From the NCBI GenBank assembly GCA_017305935.1, contig JAFKJU010000008.1:62001-126000 (forward strand): a stretch of 64,000 nt of DNA. The letters run 5' to 3'. Both the position numbers and the translations under genes were made by a program. Positions within the stretch are counted from its first letter, which is position 1, and each line of letters starts with the position of its first letter. Source of the stretch: Hyphomicrobiales bacterium (lineage in GTDB: Bacteria; Pseudomonadota; Alphaproteobacteria; Rhizobiales; Rhizobiaceae). Below, in pieces: positions 27,891 to 37,060 of this stretch. The notes under the pieces were generated by a model. That model worked only from the letters and a program-made list of their open reading frames with translations, made no database searches and was not told the origin of the DNA.

Positions 27891-27930
27891 TTTGACGTCG
27901 GCGCGAATTCATGATACACGCGCGCCAACA

Positions 27931-27977
27931 GAGCATTTCCAGGAAAAGTGGAGTCCGGTTTTCCGTTCGGAAATGCG
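27931..27977. repeat. Rhizobial palindromic intergenic repeat (copy 2)
   Basis: It starts with the same GAGCATTTCCAGGAAAAG as the copy at 18609, differs at a few bases in the middle (GTGGAGTCCGG for GCGGAAACCGG) and ends CGGAAATGCG. The central changes preserve the hairpin ends. It lies between a terminator and rlmN, in non-coding DNA. Confidence 0.8.
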
Positions 27978-28104
27978 ACAAACGTAAATGGACGGACCAG
28001 ACCCTCGCCGCCAAGCCGGCGCCCGTCCCTTTTTCTTTCATTGCACATGCCTTGTCCGCCACGGGAAGCGCCGGGCGTTCCGGCCGTGCTGAAACCGGGA
28101 TAGA

Positions 28105-29343
28105 ATGACGATGGATGTCACGGAAACCCTTGCTGCGCCGGTGAAGATGCCGGCGGTCGCCAGCCGGCTCGATGCCGGCACCAAGCCGACCCTGATCGGC
28201 CTGACGCGCGAGGAGATGGCGGAGGCGCTCAAGGGCGTCGGCGTCGCCGAGCGGCAGTTGCGCATGCGCGTCAGCCAGATCTGGCACTGGCTCTATGTGC
28301 GCGGCGTCTCCGATTTCGACCACATGACCAACGTCGCCAAGGACATGCGCGAAACGCTGAAGGCGCATTTCACCATCGCCCGGCCGGAAATCGTCGAGGA
28401 ACAGGTCTCCAATGACGGCACTCGCAAGTGGCTGCTGCGCTTTCCCCCGCGCGGCGCCGGCCGTCCGGTCGAGGTCGAGACGGTCTATATTCCCGAGGAA
28501 GGCCGCGGCACGCTGTGCGTCTCCAGCCAGGTCGGCTGTTCGCTCACCTGTTCCTTCTGTCACACCGGAACGCAACGTCTGGTGCGCAACCTGACGGCGG
28601 AAGAGATCCTGTCGCAGCTGCTGCTCGCCCGCGACCGGCTCGGCGATTTTCCCGACCGCGACACCCCGGTCGGCGCCATGATGCCTGCCGAGGGGCGAAA
28701 AGTCTCCAACATCGTCATGATGGGTATGGGCGAACCGCTCTACAATTTCGAATCGGTGAAGACCGCGCTGCTGATCGCCTCCGACGGCGACGGATTGTCG
28801 CTGTCGAAGCGGCGCATCACGCTGTCGACCTCAGGCGTCGTGCCGGAAATCTTCCGCACTGGCGATGAGATCGGCGTCATGCTGGCGATCTCGCTGCATG
28901 CCGTGCGCGACGATTTGCGCGACATGCTGGTGCCGATCAACAAGAAATATCCACTCAAGGAATTGATGGACGCCTGCCGCAAATATCCGGGCCTGTCGAA
29001 TGCGCGGCGCATCACCTTCGAATATGTGATGCTCAAGGACGTCAACGACAGCCTGGAAGACGCCAAGGGCCTGATCCAGTTGCTGAAGGGCATTCCCGCC
29101 AAGATCAACCTCATCCCGTTCAACCCCTGGCCGGGCACCAATTACCAGTGCTCCGATTGGGCGACGATCGAGAAATTCGCCGATTTCATCAATGCGGCCG
29201 GTTATGCCTCGCCGATCCGCACCCCGCGCGGCCGCGATATCCTCGCCGCCTGCGGCCAGCTGAAGTCGGAATCCGAACGCATGCGCAAGACCGAGCGCCT
29301 CGCTTTTGAGGCGATGATGATCGCCAATCACGGCGAGGATTGA
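28105..29343 (+). CDS. rlmN: Dual-specificity RNA methyltransferase RlmN (23S rRNA A2503 / tRNA A37)
   Basis: A 412-residue radical-SAM enzyme that makes 2-methyladenosine in 23S rRNA and in some tRNAs. The cluster motif is CSLTCSFC (C145, C149, C152). The two mechanistic cysteines are C138 ([10 protein letters not shown]) and C383 (ILAACGQL), matching E. coli C118 and C355, which marks it as RlmN. A second in-frame ATG lies two codons downstream. It is longer than E. coli RlmN (384 residues) mainly at the N-terminus, which is usual in rhizobia. It sits alone between terminator/repeat DNA and the ABC importer. Confidence 0.96.
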   Translation: MTMDVTETLAAPVKMPAVASRLDAGTKPTLIGLTREEMAEALKGVGVAERQLRMRVSQIWHWLYVRGVSDFDHMTNVAKDMRETLKAHFTIARPEIVEEQVSNDGTRKWLLRFPPRGAGRPVEVETVYIPEEGRGTLCVSSQVGCSLTCSFCHTGTQRLVRNLTAEEILSQLLLARDRLGDFPDRDTPVGAMMPAEGRKVSNIVMMGMGEPLYNFESVKTALLIASDGDGLSLSKRRITLSTSGVVPEIFRTGDEIGVMLAISLHAVRDDLRDMLVPINKKYPLKELMDACRKYPGLSNARRITFEYVMLKDVNDSLEDAKGLIQLLKGIPAKINLIPFNPWPGTNYQCSDWATIEKFADFINAAGYASPIRTPRGRDILAACGQLKSESERMRKTERLAFEAMMIANHGED

Positions 29344-29438
29344 TCACGAAGTTTGATGGGAAAGCCGCCGGGCCTCTGTTGATTTTATAGGCAAGCTGCC
29401 TGTAAAAGCGGCGCATTATTGCCCCTCGGGAGACCTTC

Positions 29439-30392
29439 ATGCGTTCACTTCTCATCGCTTTCGCCGCCACGCTGGCGCTGTCCACCGCCGTCAAGGCGCA
29501 GGACGTCACCGTTGCCGTCACCGCCATCGTCGAGCATCCGGCCCTCGATGCCGCCCGTGACGGCGTCAAGGAAGCGCTGGCGGCTGCCGGCTACAAGGAA
29601 GGCGAAAACCTGAAATTCGTCTACCAGTCGGCGCAGGGCAACCCGGCCACCGCCGCCCAGATCGCCCGCCAGTTCGCCGGCGACGGCCCCGACGTCATCG
29701 TGCCGATCTCGACGCCGTCCGCCCAGGCCGCCGTCTCGGCGACGCGCGACATTCCGATCGTCTTCACCGCCGTGTCCGATCCGCTCGGCGCCCAGCTCGT
29801 CAAGGACATGGACAAGCCGGGCAGTAACGTCACCGGTCTGTCCGACATGTCGCCGGTCGCCGAACACGTCGCACTGATCAAGGAAATACTGCCGAACGCC
29901 AAGACGATCGGCTATCTCTACAATTCAGGCGAAGCCAATTCGGTGTCGCTGCTCGCCGTTCTCAAGACGGAAGCCGAAAAGGCCGGCCTGACGGTGGTCG
30001 AATCGGCCGCCACCAAGTCGGCCGAAGTGCAGGGCGCTGCCCGCGCGCTGATCGGCAAGGCCGACGCCATCTACGTGCCCACCGACAACACGATCATTTC
30101 GGCGCTGGAAGGCGCGGTCGGCGTGGCCGAGGAAGCCAAGCTGCCGCTGTTCACCGCCGATACCGATTCGGTGTCGCGCGGCTCGCTCGCAGCGCTCGGC
30201 TTCAACTATCACGATGTCGGCAAGCAGACCGGCGAGATCGTCGTGCGCATCCTCAAGGGTGAAAACCCCGGCGATATCGCCGTGAAGGTTGCCGCCGGCA
30301 GCGATCTGGTCATCAACAAGGCCGCCGCCGCCAAGATGGGCGTCACCCTGCCGGAAAGCGTCGTCAAGCGCGCCACCCGCGTCGTCGAATAA
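29439..30392 (+). CDS. ABC transporter substrate-binding protein (ABC_sub_bind/TrpX family)
   Basis: A 317-residue periplasmic protein with signal peptide (cleavage near ...AVKA-QD) and a two-lobed type I binding fold of the ABC_sub_bind family (VTAIVEHPALDAARDGVKEAL opening; VPISTPSAQA; a C-terminal hinge region with LGFNYHDVGKQTGE). Streptococcal relatives (TrpX) are linked to aromatic amino-acid uptake; the ligand here is unknown. The permease and ATPase genes follow on the same strand, with a terminator-like hairpin after this gene that would leave more binding protein than transporter. Confidence 0.92.
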   Translation: MRSLLIAFAATLALSTAVKAQDVTVAVTAIVEHPALDAARDGVKEALAAAGYKEGENLKFVYQSAQGNPATAAQIARQFAGDGPDVIVPISTPSAQAAVSATRDIPIVFTAVSDPLGAQLVKDMDKPGSNVTGLSDMSPVAEHVALIKEILPNAKTIGYLYNSGEANSVSLLAVLKTEAEKAGLTVVESAATKSAEVQGAARALIGKADAIYVPTDNTIISALEGAVGVAEEAKLPLFTADTDSVSRGSLAALGFNYHDVGKQTGEIVVRILKGENPGDIAVKVAAGSDLVINKAAAAKMGVTLPESVVKRATRVVE

Positions 30393-30424
30393 TTTCGCCG
30401 AACGACATTATCGATCCATCGCAG

Positions 30425-30460
30425 CCGCCCTCATCAACCGTGAGGGCGGTTTGCTTGTTA
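30425..30460 (+). terminator. Attenuating terminator between binding-protein and permease genes
   Basis: A perfect 9-bp stem CCGCCCTCA (30425-30433) with TGAGGGCGG (30441-30449), loop TCAACCG, followed by TTTGCTTGTT. It lies 33 bases after the binding-protein stop and inside the importer operon. Partial termination here is a common way to keep binding protein in excess. Confidence 0.7.
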
Positions 30461-30512
30461 AAATGACGCCTCCCCGATTTCCCGGCGGAGGCTTTTGAAA
30501 AAGGGCAGTCGC

Positions 30513-31391
30513 TTGAGTGTGATCGCTTTCTGGGGAGCCGTGGAACTGGGGCTGATCTATGCCTTCGTTGCGCTCGGCGTATTCCTTGCCTTCCGCGTGC
30601 TCGATTTTCCCGACCTGACGGTCGACGGGTCCTTTCCGCTGGGTGCGGCGGTCACCGCCGTGCTGATCACCGCCGGGCTGAACGCCTGGGCGGCGGCGGG
30701 TATCGCCATGATCGCGGGTGCTGCCGCTGGCATCGTCACCGCCATCCTCAATGTCCGTTTCCGGATCCTCAACCTGCTGGCCTCGATCCTGACGATGATC
30801 GCGCTGTTTTCGGTCAATCTGCGCGTCATGGGCAAGCCGAACGTGGCGCTGATCAATGCCGATACGATGCTCAGCCCGTTCTTCGGCCACGGCCTGCGCG
30901 AATTCTACGTGCGGCCGCTGTTCATCGGCGTGCTGGTGATTATCGCCCTGATCGCCGTCTGGCGCTTCCTCGAAAGCGATGCCGGCCTTGCGATGCGCGC
31001 CACCGGCGCCAATGCCCGCATGGCCCGCGCTCAGGGCGTCGATACCAGCTTCCAGATCTATTTGGGCATGGCGCTGTCGAATGCGCTGGTGGCTCTGGGC
31101 GGGGCGCTGTTTGCCCAGACGAGCGGCTTTGCCGACGTCACCTCCGGCGTCGGCACCATCGTCGTCGGCCTTGCCGCCGTCATCATCGGCGAGACGCTGC
31201 TCGGTGCGCGCGGCATCCTGATCGCGCTGATCGGCTGTGTGCTCGGTTCGATCCTCTATCGCATCGCCATCCAGCTCGCTCTGTCGACGGACATGCTCGG
31301 CCTGCAGGCTTCCGACCTCAACCTGGTCACCGCCGTGCTCGTCACCGTCGCGCTCATCCTTCCCCGTCTTCGCCGTGGAGGCGCCGCATGA
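30513..31391 (+). CDS. ABC transporter permease (BPD_transp_2 family)
   Basis: A 292-residue permease with about eight hydrophobic helices. The opening segment FRVLDFPDLTVDGSFPLG (about residues 27-44) is the hallmark of permeases that go with ABC_sub_bind proteins. I take the TTG at 30513 (AAGGG about 8 bases upstream; family members start MS-IAFWGAVELG-like). An in-frame TTG at 30495 with GGAGG close upstream and a GTG at 30519 are alternatives. It overlaps the ATPase start by 4 bases. Confidence 0.91.
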   Translation: MSVIAFWGAVELGLIYAFVALGVFLAFRVLDFPDLTVDGSFPLGAAVTAVLITAGLNAWAAAGIAMIAGAAAGIVTAILNVRFRILNLLASILTMIALFSVNLRVMGKPNVALINADTMLSPFFGHGLREFYVRPLFIGVLVIIALIAVWRFLESDAGLAMRATGANARMARAQGVDTSFQIYLGMALSNALVALGGALFAQTSGFADVTSGVGTIVVGLAAVIIGETLLGARGILIALIGCVLGSILYRIAIQLALSTDMLGLQASDLNLVTAVLVTVALILPRLRRGGAA

Positions 31392-32182
31392 TCGCCGTAG
31401 AGGATATCAAGGTCGTCTTCGGCCGCGGCACGCCGCTGGAAAAGCAGGCGCTGAAGCGCGTCAGCCTGACCATCGAGCAGGGCAGCTTCGTCACCGTCAT
31501 CGGCTCGAACGGCGCCGGCAAGTCGACGCTGCTCGGCGTGCTCGCCGGCGACGTGCTGCCGACCGAGGGCAAGGTGACCATCGGCACCCGCGACGTCACG
31601 CGGCTGGCCACCGCCGGCCGCGCCGGCATGGTCGCCCGCGTCTTCCAGGATCCGCTGACCGGAAGCTGCGGCGCGCTGTCCATCGAGGAAAACCTGGCGC
31701 TCGCCGCCCGCCGCGGCGAAAAGCGCGGCCTGGCGTCCGCGCTCGGCCCCTCGCGCCGCTCGGTCTTCCGCGAGCGCATCGCCGAACTCAACCTCGGCCT
31801 GGAAAACCGCATGAAGGACCGCATGGACCTGCTCTCCGGCGGCCAGCGGCAGGCGGTGTCGCTGGTCATGGCGACGCTTTCCGGCTCCGACGTGCTGCTG
31901 CTCGACGAGCACACCGCAGCGCTCGATCCGGGCATGGCCGAGTTCATCATGAAGCTCACCCAGAAGATCGTCTCCGAACGCAAGCTGACGACGCTGATGG
32001 TCACCCATTCCATGCGCCAGGCGCTGGATTACGGCCACCGCACCGTCATGCTGCATGGCGGCGAAATCGTGCTCGACGTCACCGGCGACAGCCGCAAGAC
32101 GCTGTCGGTCGAAGACCTGATCGGCATGTTCCGCAAGATGCGCGGCGAGACGCTGGATGATGACGCCCTGCTGATCGGCTGA
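31388..32182 (+). CDS. ABC transporter ATP-binding protein of the same importer
   Basis: A 264-residue ATPase with Walker A GSNGAGKST, signature LLSGGQRQAVSL, Walker B VLLLDEHTAALDP and H-loop VTHSM. The DEHTAALDP form, with His for Pro after Glu, is typical of the ATPase in ABC_sub_bind-type importers. It overlaps the permease stop by 4 bases (ATGA), so coupling is likely. The importer ligand is unknown. The gene ends before a large palindrome. Confidence 0.93.
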   Translation: MIAVEDIKVVFGRGTPLEKQALKRVSLTIEQGSFVTVIGSNGAGKSTLLGVLAGDVLPTEGKVTIGTRDVTRLATAGRAGMVARVFQDPLTGSCGALSIEENLALAARRGEKRGLASALGPSRRSVFRERIAELNLGLENRMKDRMDLLSGGQRQAVSLVMATLSGSDVLLLDEHTAALDPGMAEFIMKLTQKIVSERKLTTLMVTHSMRQALDYGHRTVMLHGGEIVLDVTGDSRKTLSVEDLIGMFRKMRGETLDDDALLIG

Positions 32183-32197
32183 CGTCACGAAAATAAT

Positions 32198-32228
32198 CAC
32201 AGCCGGCGAAAATTTTTCGCCGGCTGTG
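32198..32228. repeat. 31-bp palindrome with AT-rich centre
   Basis: The arms CACAGCCGGCG (32198-32208) and CGCCGGCTGTG (32218-32228) are perfect complements and enclose AAAATTTTT, itself self-complementary. It lies 16 bases after the importer ATPase stop. It could act as a bidirectional terminator, though the T run is inside the stem instead of after it. The right arm touches the proposed -35 element of the next promoter. Confidence 0.7.
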
Positions 32229-32253
32229 TCGATTGGCTTGCATCCCGTTCGTC
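32227..32253 (+). promoter_or_regulatory. Candidate ECF-type promoter for the DGPF/sigma operon
   Basis: TGTCGA (32227-32232), a 17-base spacer and CGTC (32250-32253) form an ECF-like -35/-10 pair about 54 bases before the DGPF start. From memory, ECF42 sigma factors use TGTCGA-type -35 elements, so this would be autoregulation by the sigma factor encoded in the operon. A CCAATCGC/GCGATTGG hairpin follows at 32262-32282, in the untranslated leader. Confidence 0.45.
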
Positions 32254-32306
32254 ATCACTCACCAATCGCAATCGGGCGATTGGCTGATCTTCGAAAGGAT
32301 GAAGCG

Positions 32307-32660
32307 ATGAAATACATGGCCCTGATCTATATCGACCCCTCGCGCATGACCCCGCCGGATTCGCCGGAATTCGGCAAGATGATGTCCGGTTACCGCGAGG
32401 CCAACGAGACCTATCAGCGCGACGGCGTCTACGTCTCCGGCGATGCCTTGCAGGCCGCCTCGACCGCGACCACCATCCGCGTGCGCGACGGCCGCACCGA
32501 ATCCATGGACGGCCCCTTCACCGAGACCAAGGAGCAGCTCGCCGGCTTCTACATCCTCGATTGCGCCAGCCTCGACGACGCCATCCGTTATGCCGCGCTC
32601 ATTCCTGGCGCCGCCCATGGCGCGGTCGAAATCCGGCCGATCATGGTCTTCGACCGCTGA
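32307..32660 (+). CDS. DGPF (YCII-related) domain protein
   Basis: A 117-residue protein of the DGPF/YCII superfamily with its defining motif DGPFTETKE at residues 68-76. The fold is a ferredoxin-like dimer; no enzymatic activity is established. The gene is directly followed by an ECF sigma factor with a C-terminal extension: their stop and start share one base (TGATG), so they are translationally coupled. DGPF genes are the hallmark neighbours of ECF42 sigma factors and are their usual targets. Confidence 0.92.
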   Translation: MKYMALIYIDPSRMTPPDSPEFGKMMSGYREANETYQRDGVYVSGDALQAASTATTIRVRDGRTESMDGPFTETKEQLAGFYILDCASLDDAIRYAALIPGAAHGAVEIRPIMVFDR

Positions 32661-33892
32661 TGGTCCTGCCCGGCATCGCTGCCGCCGTCGATGCGCTGAT
32701 GCGCGCCGATGGCGGCCGGCTGCTCGCCCATCTCGTCGGCGCCGTCAGGGATTTCCAGCTTGCCGAGGACAGTTTGCAGGATGCGCTGGAATCGGCCCTG
32801 CATCACTGGTCGCGCAACGGCCTGCCGCGCTCGCCGCCGGCCTGGGTGATGCAGACCGCCCGCCGCAAGGCCATCGACCGGCTGCGGCGCTCCGCCAGTT
32901 TCCGCGCCAAATCCGCCGAGATCGCCCATCTGATCGATCTCGATGCCCATGCCGCCGACTGGACCGAGCCGGAGCCGATCGCCGACGAGCGGCTGAAGCT
33001 GATCTTCACCTGCTGCCAACCCGCCATCGACCGCAAGACGGCGGTGGCGCTGACGCTGCGCTCCGTCTGCGGCTTGAAGACGGAAGAGGTGGCTGACGCC
33101 TTTCTCGACGCCGAACCGGCCATGGCGCAACGGCTGGTGCGCGCCCGCCACAAGATCGCCAAGGCCGGCATCACCTATGAGGTGCCGGGGCCGGAACATT
33201 GGCCGGCGCGGCTCGAAAGCGTGCTCGCTGTCCTCTATTTGATGTTCAACGAAGGTTATGCCTCGTCGGACGCGCGCTATATCCGCGCCGATCTCTGCGA
33301 CGAAGCCATCCGCCTCGCCCGGCTGCTGATCGACCTCTGTCCCGCCGAAGCGGAGCCGGAAGGGTTGCTGGCGCTGATGCTGCTGCACCATGCCCGCCGC
33401 GCCGGCCGGCTTGGGGCAGACGGCGGCTTCCTGCCGCTCGACAGCCAGGACCGCAGCCTGTGGGACCGGGCGGAGATCGCCGACGGCGTACGCCTGCTCG
33501 AACATGCGCTCCGACGCGGCCGGCCGGGGCCGTACCAGCTTCAGGCGGCCATCGTCGCCATCCATGCCGAAGCGCCAAGCTTTATAGAAACCGACTGGCG
33601 CGAGATCGTGCTGATCTACGACGTGCTGATCGAGCGCGATAACAATTCCGTCTACCGGCTGAACCGGGCCGTCGCCTTGTCCTTTGCCGAGACGGCCGCC
33701 GCCGCCCTACCCCTGCTCGACCCGCTGGAGGAAAGCCTCGGCGGCTACCAGCCTTTCCATGCGGCCAAAGCCGACCTGCTCGCCCGCGCCGGCCGGCAGG
33801 AAGAAGCAAGGCAGGCCTATACCCAAGCGATCACACTCGCCGCCGCCCCGGCCGAACGGGATTTTTTACGCGTCAAACGCGACCTGATCTGA
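32660..33892 (+). CDS. ECF42-type RNA polymerase sigma factor with C-terminal TPR-like extension
   Basis: A 410-residue ECF sigma factor. The N-terminal sigma2 region covers about residues 1-80 (LVGAVRDFQLAEDSLQDALESAL; PAWVMQTARRKAIDRLRR) and sigma4 about 105-170 (LTLRSVCGLKTEEVADAF). A helical extension of about 230 residues follows (NEGYASSDARYIRADLCDEAIRLARLL and repeats typical of TPR-like domains). This architecture plus the adjacent DGPF gene fits group ECF42. No anti-sigma factor gene is present, as expected for the group, whose extension is thought to control activity. It converges with the LysE gene 6 bases away. Confidence 0.92.
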   Translation: MVLPGIAAAVDALMRADGGRLLAHLVGAVRDFQLAEDSLQDALESALHHWSRNGLPRSPPAWVMQTARRKAIDRLRRSASFRAKSAEIAHLIDLDAHAADWTEPEPIADERLKLIFTCCQPAIDRKTAVALTLRSVCGLKTEEVADAFLDAEPAMAQRLVRARHKIAKAGITYEVPGPEHWPARLESVLAVLYLMFNEGYASSDARYIRADLCDEAIRLARLLIDLCPAEAEPEGLLALMLLHHARRAGRLGADGGFLPLDSQDRSLWDRAEIADGVRLLEHALRRGRPGPYQLQAAIVAIHAEAPSFIETDWREIVLIYDVLIERDNNSVYRLNRAVALSFAETAAAALPLLDPLEESLGGYQPFHAAKADLLARAGRQEEARQAYTQAITLAAAPAERDFLRVKRDLI

Positions 33893-33898
33893 CTCGGT

Positions 33899-34540
33899 TT
33901 ACCGCGCCTGGGTCAGGAAGATTTTTGCCGCAAAAATCGAGAACACGCCGGCGAAGGTGTAATCGATGCCGCGCAGCACATGCTTGTTGGCCTGCAGCCA
34001 GCCCGCCAGCCGGTCCGCGGCAAAAATCACCGCCAGATTGAACGGCGAGCAGATGAAGATGAAGAAGAAACCGAGAAACAGCAGCTTATGCGTCACGGCC
34101 GGATCGTTGGCGGTGACGAATTGCGGCAGGAAGGTCATGAAGAAGATGATGACCTTCGGGTTGAGCAGATTGACGGCAAAACCGCTCATGATATTGGCGA
34201 GCGGCGTGCCGCGCGTCTCCTCCACCTTCATGACAGTGAGATTGGAGCCGTAGCGCACCGCCTGGATCGCCAGCCACAGGAGATAGGCGGCGCCGCCGGT
34301 CTTCAGAATCAGGAAGGCGGTCGGCGAGGCGGTGATCAGCGCCGAGACGCCAAAAGCGACCAGCATCGTATGGATGACGATGCCGAGGCTGGTGCCGACG
34401 ACGACGAACAGCGCTGCATTCCGCCCCTGCGCCAGCGCCCGGCTGATCGAAAGCGTCATGTCTGGACCGGGCGTTGCAGCCAGCAATACGCTGGCTGCGC
34501 TGAAAGCGAGAAGGGTCGGCAGGCTGGGCAGGAAATCCAT
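33899..34540 (-). CDS. LysE/RhtB family amino-acid exporter
   Basis: A 213-residue membrane protein with six hydrophobic helices. The family hallmark ATPGPDMTLSISRALAQGR lies near residues 22-40, and GFAVNLLNPKVIIFF near 120-134 is the second conserved block. Members export amino acids or homoserine lactones; the substrate is not readable. I use the ATG at 34540; an in-frame TTG six codons earlier lacks a ribosome site. Upstream is the terminator of the SDR gene, so it needs its own promoter. Confidence 0.92.
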   Translation of the reverse strand: MDFLPSLPTLLAFSAASVLLAATPGPDMTLSISRALAQGRNAALFVVVGTSLGIVIHTMLVAFGVSALITASPTAFLILKTGGAAYLLWLAIQAVRYGSNLTVMKVEETRGTPLANIMSGFAVNLLNPKVIIFFMTFLPQFVTANDPAVTHKLLFLGFFFIFICSPFNLAVIFAADRLAGWLQANKHVLRGIDYTFAGVFSIFAAKIFLTQAR

Positions 34541-34556
34541 GGAGCGCAGGTCCGTC

Positions 34557-34590
34557 AAAAAACCGGATAAGGTGGCTCTTCCTTATCCGG
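34557..34590 (-). terminator. Rho-independent terminator of the SDR gene
   Basis: A perfect 10-bp stem (CCGGATAAGG at 34563-34572 with CCTTATCCGG at 34581-34590) with an 8-nt loop is followed on the minus strand by TTTTTT. It lies downstream of the SDR gene and upstream of lysE. Confidence 0.85.
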
Positions 34591-34612
34591 CTTTCGAACT
34601 TTTGCCAATCGC

Positions 34613-34660
34613 AGCATGTTTCCCGAAAGAGGGAACCGGTTTCGGGAGCAAGACTTGCGC
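34613..34660. repeat. Second type of rhizobial palindromic intergenic repeat
   Basis: The stretch reads AGCATGTTTCCCGAAAG, then GGAACCGGTTTCGGGAG, and ends AAGACTTGCGC. TTTCCCGAAA...TTTCGGGA pairs as an imperfect hairpin. It recalls a family of CCGGTTT-centred palindromes ending in ACATGC that are frequent between genes in Rhizobium and Sinorhizobium. It is distinct from the copies at 18609 and 27931. It lies in the 3-prime untranslated region of the SDR gene. Confidence 0.6.
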
Positions 34661-34661
34661 T

Positions 34662-35522
34662 TTACGCCGTTTGGCTGCCCAAGTGCCGCTTGAAGGCCTC
34701 GGCATGGTCCGGGTGCCAGCGCGACAGCGGCGGGCGGTTCTCGACGATATCCAGCGCCGCCCAGAGAATGCGCTTCTCATCGGTCGGGCGGTCGACGTCG
34801 TTGTCGGGGCACAGGATGTAGAAATCGCCGCGCTCGATGCTCTCCATCATGAAATCGACCGTCTGCGCCGGCGTCCAGGCGCCGGCCGGCTTTTCCGTGC
34901 GGCCATTGGCGGTGAGCCCGGTGAAGACGAAGCCGGGGATCAGCAGATGCGCGGTGGTGCGGGCGTCGGCCGTGTTGCGCAGCTCGTGCTGCAGCGCCTC
35001 GGTGAACACTTTGACGCCTGCCTTGGCGACATTGTAGGCGGGATCGCCGGGCGGCGTGGTGATGCCCTGCTTCGAGCCGGTATTGATGATGACGGCGGGA
35101 TCGCCGTGCGCAATCATGCCAGGGCCGAAAGTGCGCGTGCCGTTGACGACGCCCATCAGGTTGACGGCCAGCACATTGTCCCAGGCGACCTGCGGCCCGA
35201 AGATCGACGAACCCGGCTGGATGCCGGCATTGTTCATCAGCACATGCACGCGCCCGAAACGCTGGATGACGGCCCGTTCGAGCGCTTCCAGCGAGGCACG
35301 GTCGGCAACGTCCGTCTCGATCGCCGCCACCTGTTCGACGCCGCCTTCGGCCAGCGCCACGGTTTCCTCCAGCGCCTTCGCCAGCCTGTCGCCGCCGAGA
35401 TCGGCCAGCACGACGCTCATGCCGCGCCGCGCGAATTCCTGCGCTGCCGCGAGGCCAATGCCGGAGGCGGCGCCGGTGACGACGGCGACGTTGTCTTTCG
35501 CGAATGCGGAATGCGTTGCCAT
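34662..35522 (-). CDS. Short-chain dehydrogenase/reductase
   Basis: A 286-residue Rossmann-fold oxidoreductase. The nucleotide-binding motif is TGAASGIG (about residues 16-23), followed by NNAG (near 97) and the catalytic YNVAK with an upstream serine in INTGSKQG. An Asp at the end of beta-2 (VVLADLGGD) suggests NAD(H) preference, an inference. The substrate is unknown. The start ATG has GGGAGACACCC upstream. It is monogenic, with a repeat and terminator downstream, and divergent from argG across 235 bases. Confidence 0.92.
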   Translation of the reverse strand: MATHSAFAKDNVAVVTGAASGIGLAAAQEFARRGMSVVLADLGGDRLAKALEETVALAEGGVEQVAAIETDVADRASLEALERAVIQRFGRVHVLMNNAGIQPGSSIFGPQVAWDNVLAVNLMGVVNGTRTFGPGMIAHGDPAVIINTGSKQGITTPPGDPAYNVAKAGVKVFTEALQHELRNTADARTTAHLLIPGFVFTGLTANGRTEKPAGAWTPAQTVDFMMESIERGDFYILCPDNDVDRPTDEKRILWAALDIVENRPPLSRWHPDHAEAFKRHLGSQTA

Positions 35523-35566
35523 GGGTGTCTCCCTTCATGGTTCATGTTGCTTGATCGCATGCGGTT

Positions 35567-35595
35567 ATCGCAAAGCTGTTTCACAGTTTTGCGAT
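35567..35595. promoter_or_regulatory. Inverted repeat in the SDR-argG divergent promoter region
   Basis: ATCGCAAAGCTG (35567-35578) and CAGTTTTGCGAT (35584-35595) form a 12-bp arm pair (one G-U if RNA) around TTTCA. It lies 45 bases upstream of the SDR start and about 160 before argG. An operator or a leader hairpin are both possible; I recognise no known regulator motif. Confidence 0.4.
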
Positions 35596-35757
35596 GGCAC
35601 GGCGCCGATGGCAGGCCATCGATATGGTGTGCATTGCAGCGAAGTCAAATCATGGGCCTGCAAACCCTTGCGCGGCGCGCCAATCTCGCTAAAAGTGCCG
35701 GCCATCCCTATCATCGACGGCGGTCCTGAGCCGCGCATATTCGAACGGATCTTCATC

Positions 35758-36981
35758 ATGGCATCTCATCCGCAAGTCAAGAAAGTGGTTCTCGCCTATT
35801 CCGGCGGCCTCGACACGTCGATCATCCTGAAATGGCTGCAGACGGAACTGGGCGCCGAGGTCGTGACCTTCACCGCCGATCTCGGCCAGGGCGAAGAGCT
35901 TGAGCCGGCGCGCAAGAAGGCGGAAATGCTCGGCATCAAGGAGATCTACGTCGAGGACGTGCGCGAGGAATTCGTGCGCGATTTCGTCTTCCCGATGTTC
36001 CGCGCCAACGCCGTCTACGAGGGCGTCTACCTGCTCGGCACCTCGATCGCCCGGCCGCTGATCTCCAAGCATCTGATCGATATCGCCCGCAAGACGGGCG
36101 CCGACGCCATTGCCCACGGCGCTACCGGCAAGGGCAACGACCAGGTCCGTTTCGAGCTTTCGGCCTATGCGCTGAACCCCGACATCAAGATCATCGCGCC
36201 CTGGCGCGACTGGTCGTTCAAGAGCCGCACCGACCTGCTCGAATTCGCCGAGAAGCACCAGATCCCGGTCGCCAAGGACAAGAAGGGCGAAGCCCCCTTC
36301 TCCGTCGACGCCAACCTCCTGCACTCCTCCTCCGAGGGCAAGGTTCTCGAAGACCCGGCCCAGGAGGCACCCGAATACGTGCATATGCGCACCATCTCGC
36401 CGGAAGCCGCCCCCGACCAGGCGACGATCATCAAGATCGGCTTCGAAAAGGGCGATGCCGTCTCGATCAACGGCGTGCGCCTGTCGCCGGCCACCCTGCT
36501 GGCCAAGCTCAACGATTACGGCCGCGACAACGGCATCGGCCGCCTCGACCTCGTGGAAAACCGCTTCGTCGGCATGAAGAGCCGCGGCGTCTACGAAACC
36601 CCCGGCGGCACCATCCTGCTGGCCGCCCACCGCGCCATCGAAAGCATCACCCTGGATCGCGGCGCGGCCCATCTCAAGGACGACCTGATGCCGCGTTATG
36701 CGGAGCTGATCTATTACGGCTTCTGGTTCTCGCCGGAGCGCCAGATGCTGCAGGCCGCCATCGACCTCAGCCAGAAGGACGTCGAGGGCGAAGTGACGCT
36801 GAAGCTCTACAAGGGCAATGTCATGGTCATCGGCCGCGAGTCGAACAAGTCGCTCTATTCCGACAAGCTGGTCACCTTCGAAGACGACCAGGGCGCCTAC
36901 GACCAGAAGGACGCCGCCGGCTTCATCAAGCTCAATGCGCTGCGCCTGCGCACGCTCGCCAAGCGCAACCTCGGCGGCTGA
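35758..36981 (+). CDS. argG: Argininosuccinate synthase
   Basis: A 407-residue arginine-biosynthesis enzyme joining citrulline and aspartate with ATP. The PP-loop AYSGGLDTS is at residues 13-21, and the conserved [13 protein letters not shown] and GRDNGIGR blocks follow. Length and motifs match the type found in alphaproteobacteria. The start is the ATG at 35758; the upstream frame is non-coding in composition. It is monocistronic, ending in a very strong hairpin. Confidence 0.97.
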   Translation: MASHPQVKKVVLAYSGGLDTSIILKWLQTELGAEVVTFTADLGQGEELEPARKKAEMLGIKEIYVEDVREEFVRDFVFPMFRANAVYEGVYLLGTSIARPLISKHLIDIARKTGADAIAHGATGKGNDQVRFELSAYALNPDIKIIAPWRDWSFKSRTDLLEFAEKHQIPVAKDKKGEAPFSVDANLLHSSSEGKVLEDPAQEAPEYVHMRTISPEAAPDQATIIKIGFEKGDAVSINGVRLSPATLLAKLNDYGRDNGIGRLDLVENRFVGMKSRGVYETPGGTILLAAHRAIESITLDRGAAHLKDDLMPRYAELIYYGFWFSPERQMLQAAIDLSQKDVEGEVTLKLYKGNVMVIGRESNKSLYSDKLVTFEDDQGAYDQKDAAGFIKLNALRLRTLAKRNLGG

Positions 36982-37001
36982 CCGGCGCCGGCCATGAATG
37001 A

Positions 37002-37045
37002 CGAAAAGGGCCGGAGCGGGATGCCGCTCCGGCCCTTTTCGTTTC
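37002..37045 (+). terminator. Strong terminator of argG
   Basis: A perfect 18-bp stem (37002-37019 with 37024-37041) and a 4-base loop contain an A-run on the left arm and a T-run on the right arm, so it can stop transcription from both directions. It begins 20 bases after argG. Confidence 0.93.
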
Positions 37046-37060
37046 CACCGGCCGAAAACA

